Origin: Pedobacter sp. ASV28
GTDB lineage: Bacteria > Bacteroidota > Bacteroidia > Sphingobacteriales > Sphingobacteriaceae
Assembly: GCF_016428855.1 (NCBI RefSeq)
Contig: NZ_JAELTN010000031.1
Location: forward strand, 1 to 59,303
DNA: 59,303 nucleotides
Direction: 5' to 3'
Under the pieces are notes generated by a model, which worked only from the letters and a program-made list of their open reading frames with translations, made no database searches and had not been told where the DNA came from. The position numbers were made by a program, and so were the translations under genes. Of the stretch, positions 54,511-59,303 are shown in pieces. Position 1 is the stretch's first letter. Each line of letters begins with the position of its first letter.

Positions 54511-55326
54511 CTATTGTTGTAAGCTAAATTTAATTGGTATGTTATACTTCACACGTACAGGTTTACCATTTTGCATACCTGGATTCCAGCGTTTGCTCAA
54601 TTTCAAAACCCTGACCGCTTCTTCATCAGTACCATAACCAAGTTTTCTATCGATCTTAATATCGGTCAAAGAACCGTCTTTCTCTACAGTGAAAGAAACA
54701 AATACATTTCCTTGTATATTGTTCTCTGCAGCCATAGGTGGGTATTTAATATTATCACCCAAAAATCTGTAGAACTTGTCTATACCACCTGGATAAGCTG
54801 GAGGATTCTCCATACTTACAAAGTTATATACCGTATTATCTTCTACCACTACCGCTTGTTTCGGACCTTCTCCTGCTGCTGTGATCTGCACAACATCAGC
54901 AGTTGGATCACCTTCCATTGTTTTCTGACCTGGGTCAGCCTTTTTCAGGTCATCAACGGTTGGTGGCTGCTCATCCCTTACCTGGTTGTCAGGCTTAACA
55001 ATGGGAGGAGGAAACTTGATCTGATCCTGCTTTGGTGGAGGTGGCTCTACCGGAGGAGGAGTTTTCACCTCAGGGTTAATGGGAGGAGGAGGTTGCATAA
55101 TTACCTCTGTTACTTTTTCTGGAGGTGGCTCTGGGGCCATCCCTTTCAACAAAGCATAAATCCTTGGAGCTAGAAAAATGAAAACAAAAATTGACGAGGC
55201 AATAAACAACGATTTGGTTGTATTCCAAGCATTAGTCTGACGAAGCTCGTAAGCTCCGTAAGCCTTATTCTTTTTGGCGAATACAACGTCAATCCATTCC
55301 TTATTAAATAAATCTATTTTAGACAT
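54511..55326 (-). CDS. tonB: Energy transducer TonB
   Basis: 271 residues. N-terminal part with KKNKAYGAYELRQTNAWN before a membrane helix (LFIASSIFVFIFLAPRIYALL), a proline-rich periplasmic linker (PPPPINPEVKTPPPVEPP), and a C-terminal TonB domain with YPGGIDKFYRFLGDN, EKDGSLTDIKID and RWNPGMQNGKPV. It transfers proton-motive energy to outer-membrane receptors. The C-domain is very close to the one in the BlaR-like protein at 10608. Confidence 0.97.
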   Translation of the reverse strand: MSKIDLFNKEWIDVVFAKKNKAYGAYELRQTNAWNTTKSLFIASSIFVFIFLAPRIYALLKGMAPEPPPEKVTEVIMQPPPPINPEVKTPPPVEPPPPKQDQIKFPPPIVKPDNQVRDEQPPTVDDLKKADPGQKTMEGDPTADVVQITAAGEGPKQAVVVEDNTVYNFVSMENPPAYPGGIDKFYRFLGDNIKYPPMAAENNIQGNVFVSFTVEKDGSLTDIKIDRKLGYGTDEEAVRVLKLSKRWNPGMQNGKPVRVKYNIPIKFSLQQ

Positions 55327-55355
55327 TGTTTAATATTTTAATTGTTATCATTTAG

Positions 55356-55901
55356 CTATAAAATCCCTGCGGCTTTCATAGCTCCTTTTTCACTGTCCAA
55401 CAAGTGGTTAGGATCGTCATCAACAGCCGGAGCGTTAATGTTAGTCTTTGTGATGTTAATCTCATCCATAATATCTACAAAATTCTTATATGTAGATACG
55501 TCAGTTGGCTTAACAATGATTACGATATCCCTACCGGTTGATTCTTTCACATTCTTTTTATTCTTCAACAACGAAGATCTGATATCGTTGAAGCCTTCGA
55601 TGGTAGGTGCCGATTTACCAGGTTCACCCATATACCAAGCAATTTTATTGTTCTTGCCTAGCAATATGGTCATGGTTTGAGATTCTCTCAATTCCAACCT
55701 GTTCTCATCTTTGGCATCTTTATCAGGCTTTGCAATATCCATCGCAAGTGGTTTCGATAAAGATGTGGTTAACATAAAGAAAGTAATCAAAAGGAAAGCA
55801 AGATCCACCATTGCGGTTAAATCTACTTTTGTCGACTGCTTTTTACTTCTAACCTTGCCACCTTTACCGCCATCCTTGCTGGAGGTATCTAATTCTGCCA
55901 T
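55356..55901 (-). CDS. ExbD/TolR biopolymer transport protein
   Basis: 181 residues. Membrane helix with the functional Asp in STKVDLTAMVDLAFLLITFFML, and a periplasmic part. One of two ExbD paralogues in the operon. 29 bases before tonB. Confidence 0.94.
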   Translation of the reverse strand: MAELDTSSKDGGKGGKVRSKKQSTKVDLTAMVDLAFLLITFFMLTTSLSKPLAMDIAKPDKDAKDENRLELRESQTMTILLGKNNKIAWYMGEPGKSAPTIEGFNDIRSSLLKNKKNVKESTGRDIVIIVKPTDVSTYKNFVDIMDEINITKTNINAPAVDDDPNHLLDSEKGAMKAAGIL

Positions 55902-55911
55902 AGCTTATATT

Positions 55912-56529
55912 TTATTGTCCGCCAGCTTCGGCAGATGTAATTAAACTAAATTTGTTTACTTTTTGCTTTTGAAGCACATCTACAACCTTTCTGATTGTTG
56001 GATACTCTTCGTCGGAGTTACCTTTAATACTCACACGCATATCAATACCGTGCAATTCTCCAGTAGCCAATCGTGCTTGCTTAATCCAGTTAAATAGCTC
56101 ACCATTGGTCGTCGAATCAGAGGGGATACCTGTTTGTATGCCTGATTTATCACGTTGTTCGCTATTCATGGCCAGAAACTGTTTTAAGTTTCCAAATGGA
56201 ACTCCAAACGAAGGAAGAACAGAAAAACGTTTCGTTTCTTCTTCCGTAAAAGTGGCTCCATATTGTTCAGCCATTTTTTGCAAGGTTAATCTTTTAACAT
56301 CTTGACCAACGATTTCCAAAAACACTTTACCCTTACCTATACTGATGATAGAGATATCTTTATCAGGCACTTTAAATTGTACCGTAGAAGAAGGGATCTT
56401 AATATCTAATGGATCTGGTTGTCGAGCTGTTGCTGTCAAAATAAAGAAAGTCAATAAAAGGAAAGATACGTCGCACATGGCGGTCATATCAATCGAAGTA
56501 CTCTTTCTTGGAACTTTTGCCCTACCCAT
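55912..56529 (-). CDS. ExbD/TolR biopolymer transport protein
   Basis: 205 residues with the same architecture (STSIDMTAMCDVSFLLLTFFIL, proton-path Asp). A paralogue of the following ExbD but with a longer periplasmic domain ending LITSAEAGGQ. Both presumably join ExbB. Confidence 0.94.
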   Translation of the reverse strand: MGRAKVPRKSTSIDMTAMCDVSFLLLTFFILTATARQPDPLDIKIPSSTVQFKVPDKDISIISIGKGKVFLEIVGQDVKRLTLQKMAEQYGATFTEEETKRFSVLPSFGVPFGNLKQFLAMNSEQRDKSGIQTGIPSDSTTNGELFNWIKQARLATGELHGIDMRVSIKGNSDEEYPTIRKVVDVLQKQKVNKFSLITSAEAGGQ

Positions 56530-56612
56530 AATCTAAAAATTATAATATTTTAATTAATGATGTTAATTCTTCCGGTTTTCCATAAAGCCGGCAAAAAAAA
56601 TTAAAATAATTA

Positions 56613-57497
56613 TTATTTATGTGTACTAGCGTAAGTTTGGATGATGCTAAAACCAGCTTCATCAATAGCATAAGTTAACTTATCAATTTTTGAAGTTAAG
56701 ATGTTATACATGATGATCGCTAAAGTAGAAGTACCGATACCTGTTGCAGTATTGATCAAAGCTTCAGAAATACCTGTTGCCAAAGCTGCCTGATCTGGTG
56801 CTCCTGAGTTAGCCAAACCACCAAATGCCTTGATCATACCTGTTACCGTACCTAATAGACCGGTCAATGTACCTACAGAAACCAATGTTGCGATTACCGT
56901 TAAGTTTTGTTCTAACATTGGCATCTCTAATGCAGTTGCTTCTTCAATGTCTTTTTGGATTGCTACTACAGATTGCTCAACATCTAAATTAGTATCCACT
57001 TCTACCTCACCATATTTTTTTAGGCCAGATTTGATTACGTTTGCTACCGAACCTTCTTGTTTGTCGCATTCTGCAACAGCAGCTTGAATGTTACCTGCAC
57101 TTAAAAGTGATTGGATTTTTTTGATAAATACTTCTAAGCTTCCTTTTCCTGTTGCTTTACCAATTACGATTAAACGCTCGATAGAGAATACAAATACCAT
57201 TAAAAGCATACCCATTAAGATTGGTACGATAAAGCCTCCTTTAAAAGCCATACCGCCATAGTTACCTACTTTAGGCAATATGCTGTGTGTATCGTCATTA
57301 TAAAACGCCAACGATAAGGTACTGTTATTTTTTGCAACAGCTTCATCTATAATAAAGTTTGAAGGCTTTCCTAGTACGAATAAGAATAGTAGTACCCCAA
57401 TAATAATACAGATGGGAATAACTAGAGTAGCAAATAAGTTAGACGCTGTAGCGCTGCTCTCTTTTTTAGCTGGTGTAGGTTTTGGTGCGTTTGCCAT
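56613..57497 (-). CDS. exbB: MotA/TolQ/ExbB proton channel protein
   Basis: 294 residues. N-terminal helix (VIPICIIIGVLLFLFVLG), a ~50-residue periplasmic segment, then the core with GGFIVPILMGMLLMVFVFSI, LTVIATLVSVGTLTGLLGTV and TGMIKAFGGLANSG, and TGIGTSTLAIIMYNILTSK. Longer than E. coli ExbB by an extra N-terminal helix, as in Bacteroidota. First gene of the operon. Confidence 0.95.
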   Translation of the reverse strand: MANAPKPTPAKKESSATASNLFATLVIPICIIIGVLLFLFVLGKPSNFIIDEAVAKNNSTLSLAFYNDDTHSILPKVGNYGGMAFKGGFIVPILMGMLLMVFVFSIERLIVIGKATGKGSLEVFIKKIQSLLSAGNIQAAVAECDKQEGSVANVIKSGLKKYGEVEVDTNLDVEQSVVAIQKDIEEATALEMPMLEQNLTVIATLVSVGTLTGLLGTVTGMIKAFGGLANSGAPDQAALATGISEALINTATGIGTSTLAIIMYNILTSKIDKLTYAIDEAGFSIIQTYASTHK

Positions 57498-57695
57498 TTT
57501 TTTAATTTTTAGTTTTAGTACTTGTTTTAAAATTTTGTTTTTGTATAAATATTAAATTAATTAAGTATTACACTCAACGCAGGATTAGCCCGAATTGTTG
57601 CGCAAGCAAATTTATAATTTTGATTTAAATTACAAATTAAATATTCATTACACAATTAATTCGTTACTTAAGCTTGGGTAAAGTGTATAACCAAA

Positions 57696-57720
57696 AAAGA
57701 TTGCCCTCAAGACAATCTTT
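57696..57720 (-). terminator. Terminator of pckA
   Basis: An 8-base stem AAAGATTG/CAATCTTT with a 9-base loop, followed on the minus strand by a T run, 55 bases past the pckA stop. Confidence 0.65.
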
Positions 57721-57774
57721 CCGCAATTAAAACTAAAAATTTAATCAAATGCAAATTTTTTAAAGAAAAAAGCT

Positions 57775-59303
57775 TTAATTTATACTTTCTGTAACCTTTG
57801 GCATCCCTTTTCTGATCGCTTCGTTCGAGTAATCGTCAAATTCTTTAAAATTATTCAAAAATGCCACAGCCAGTTCATTGGCTTTTAAATCGTATTCCGA
57901 TTTGTTGTGCCAAGTTTCCCTTGGGTCCAAAATGGCCGACGGTACATTTTCGCAAGAAGTAGGCATATGCAAGCCAAACACAGAATGTTCTACAAAACTC
58001 GCTTTTTCTAGACTTCCATTTAAGGCGGCGGCAATCATTGCCCTGGTGTAAGATAACTTCATTCTGCTGCCCACACCATAAGGTCCTCCACTCCAACCCG
58101 TATTCACTAACCAAACGTTTACCTGGTTTGCTTTCATCTTTTGACCCAACAATTCTGCATATACCATCGGGTGTAGGGGAAGAAATGCTTTACCAAAACA
58201 AGCAGAGAATGTTAACTGCGGCTCCGTAACGCCCGTTTCTGTTCCAGCCACCTTGGCGGTATAGCCAGAAATAAAATGAAACATGGCCTGTTCTGGCGTT
58301 AATTTGGAGATCGGAGGCAAAACGCCAAAGGCATCGGCCGTTAAAAAGAAAATGTTTTTTGGAATGGGTGCGACCGAGGGTTCAAGTGCATTTTCAATAT
58401 GATCCAATGGATAGGCAACCCTTGTGTTTTCTGTTTTTTCAACATTGGAAAAGTCGACGGTTCTTGTATTCGGGAAATAGCTGATATTTTCTAGCAAAGC
58501 ACCAAATTTAATGGCCTTAAATATTTGAGGCTCTTTTTCTGCACTTAAATCTACACACTTAGCATAACACCCTCCCTCAAAATTGAAAACAGAAGTATCT
58601 CCCCAGCCATGCTCATCATCGCCAACCAATGCCCTATCAGGGTCTGCAGAAAGCGTTGTTTTTCCTGTACCGGATAGGCCAAAGAAAATAGCAGTATCCC
58701 CTTCTTTACCTACATTTGCCGAGCAATGCATGGACAGCGTATTCTTTTGTGCAGGCAATACAAAGTTCAAAACTGAAAATATTCCCTTCTTTATTTCTCC
58801 AGTGTAGGCTGTACCTCCTATTAAAATCATCTTTTTGGAGAAATTGAGTATAGAAAAATTTTGCTGTCTTGTGCCGTCGTTTTCTGGATCGGCCAAAAAA
58901 GAAGGTACCGCAATAATAGTCCACTCAGGCTGTACGGGAGGGGACTCCTGTTTGTACCTCAGAAATAAATTATTGGCAAAGATATTTTGAAAGGCATGTT
59001 CTGTTATAACCCGGATACTTATGCCATATTTTTCATTGGCACAAGCATAGCTATCTCTTACATAAATTGTTTTATCATTTACATACGCTATCATTTTTTC
59101 ATATAGCGCATTAAATTTTTGTTCACTGATCTTAATATTAATATCTCCCCACCATACCGCATTTTCGGTAACAGAATCACAAACGATAAACCTATCCTTT
59201 GGGGATCTTCCTGTAAATTTACCTGTATCGATGGCTAAAGCTCCAGTATCGGCAAGCGTGCCTTCTCCGTTTTTTAAGGCCTCTTCAACAAGTTCTGGCA
59301 CAC
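57775..59303 (-). CDS. pckA: Phosphoenolpyruvate carboxykinase (ATP), 5' end missing
   Basis: 509 codons present; the gene continues past the right edge, lacking only a short N-terminal part. IDTGKFTGRSPKDRFIV, the P-loop FGLSGTGKTTLSAD, VGDDEHGW metal/ATP site and the ISGYTAKVAGTE motif identify the ATP-dependent enzyme, which turns oxaloacetate into PEP for gluconeogenesis. Confidence 0.98.
   Translation of the reverse strand, partial: VPELVEEALKNGEGTLADTGALAIDTGKFTGRSPKDRFIVCDSVTENAVWWGDINIKISEQKFNALYEKMIAYVNDKTIYVRDSYACANEKYGISIRVITEHAFQNIFANNLFLRYKQESPPVQPEWTIIAVPSFLADPENDGTRQQNFSILNFSKKMILIGGTAYTGEIKKGIFSVLNFVLPAQKNTLSMHCSANVGKEGDTAIFFGLSGTGKTTLSADPDRALVGDDEHGWGDTSVFNFEGGCYAKCVDLSAEKEPQIFKAIKFGALLENISYFPNTRTVDFSNVEKTENTRVAYPLDHIENALEPSVAPIPKNIFFLTADAFGVLPPISKLTPEQAMFHFISGYTAKVAGTETGVTEPQLTFSACFGKAFLPLHPMVYAELLGQKMKANQVNVWLVNTGWSGGPYGVGSRMKLSYTRAMIAAALNGSLEKASFVEHSVFGLHMPTSCENVPSAILDPRETWHNKSEYDLKANELAVAFLNNFKEFDDYSNEAIRKGMPKVTESIN

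Noticed and set aside
54571..55173. 200-codon plus-strand frame opposite tonB
   Set aside because: It is an antisense shadow of the proline-rich tonB coding region; translation is Trp/Arg-rich and unlike a protein.
1..59303. CRISPR array, tRNA, rRNA, prophage or transposase genes
   Set aside because: Looked for in gaps and gene products on both strands; none seen by eye.

Overview
The window looks like a chromosomal segment of a member of the Bacteroidota, most likely the Sphingobacteriaceae (Pedobacter-like). Signs of this are the AT-rich composition, type IX secretion/gliding genes (porV, gldJ), a SusC-type plug sequence fused to a BlaR1-like protein, ExbB/ExbD/TonB-type genes in the Bacteroidota arrangement, M28 peptidases, a fasciclin gene divergent to an ECF sigma factor, and a nuo operon with a short NuoG. 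I see no tRNA, rRNA, CRISPR array, IS element or prophage. The first gene (outer-membrane beta-barrel) and the last (pckA) are cut by the window edges.

Layout: 1-4520 holds an outer-membrane receptor fragment and two divergent secreted M28 metallopeptidases. 4569-8550 is an accessory-looking block: a protein with a caspase/DUF4347-like His-Cys pattern, a stand-alone LuxR-type HTH, and a plus-strand operon of an unrecognised 166-residue protein, a multi-pass membrane protein, a histidine kinase and a NarL-type response regulator. 8612-14937 carries a beta-CASP nuclease-like protein, a blaI/blaR-like pair whose second protein carries TonB C-terminal domains and a plug-like end, a broken TonB-domain gene, and typA. 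15494-17828 is a translationally overlapping PAP2 phosphatase / phosphoethanolamine transferase pair, probably for lipid A modification. 17957-21528 has a VOC protein, a porin, a fasciclin protein and an ECF sigma/anti-sigma pair.

22653-27651 is the part I find most suggestive of an undescribed pathway: esterase, ATP-grasp ligase, GCS2-type carboxylate-amine ligase, class I glutamine amidotransferase-like protein and a second ATP-grasp-like protein on one strand, with another esterase divergent upstream. Together they look like a biosynthetic route for a small peptide or amide compound. 27758-30102 follows with a FeoB-associated small protein, a Crp/Fnr regulator, YceI and pirin.

30177-38512 has ispF, porV, gldJ, a biotin carrier, DUF4159, rsmE, a CorC/HlyC-like protein, ppa and a DedA protein. 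38560-51479 is a complete 14-gene nuoA-N respiratory complex I operon on the minus strand, interrupted between nuoJ and nuoI by a repeat hairpin. 51559-57497 is a minus-strand exbB-exbD-exbD-tonB operon that also contains a PstS-like lipoprotein and a TPR protein. pckA ends the window. All functional names come from reading motifs and remembered family features; no database search was run.
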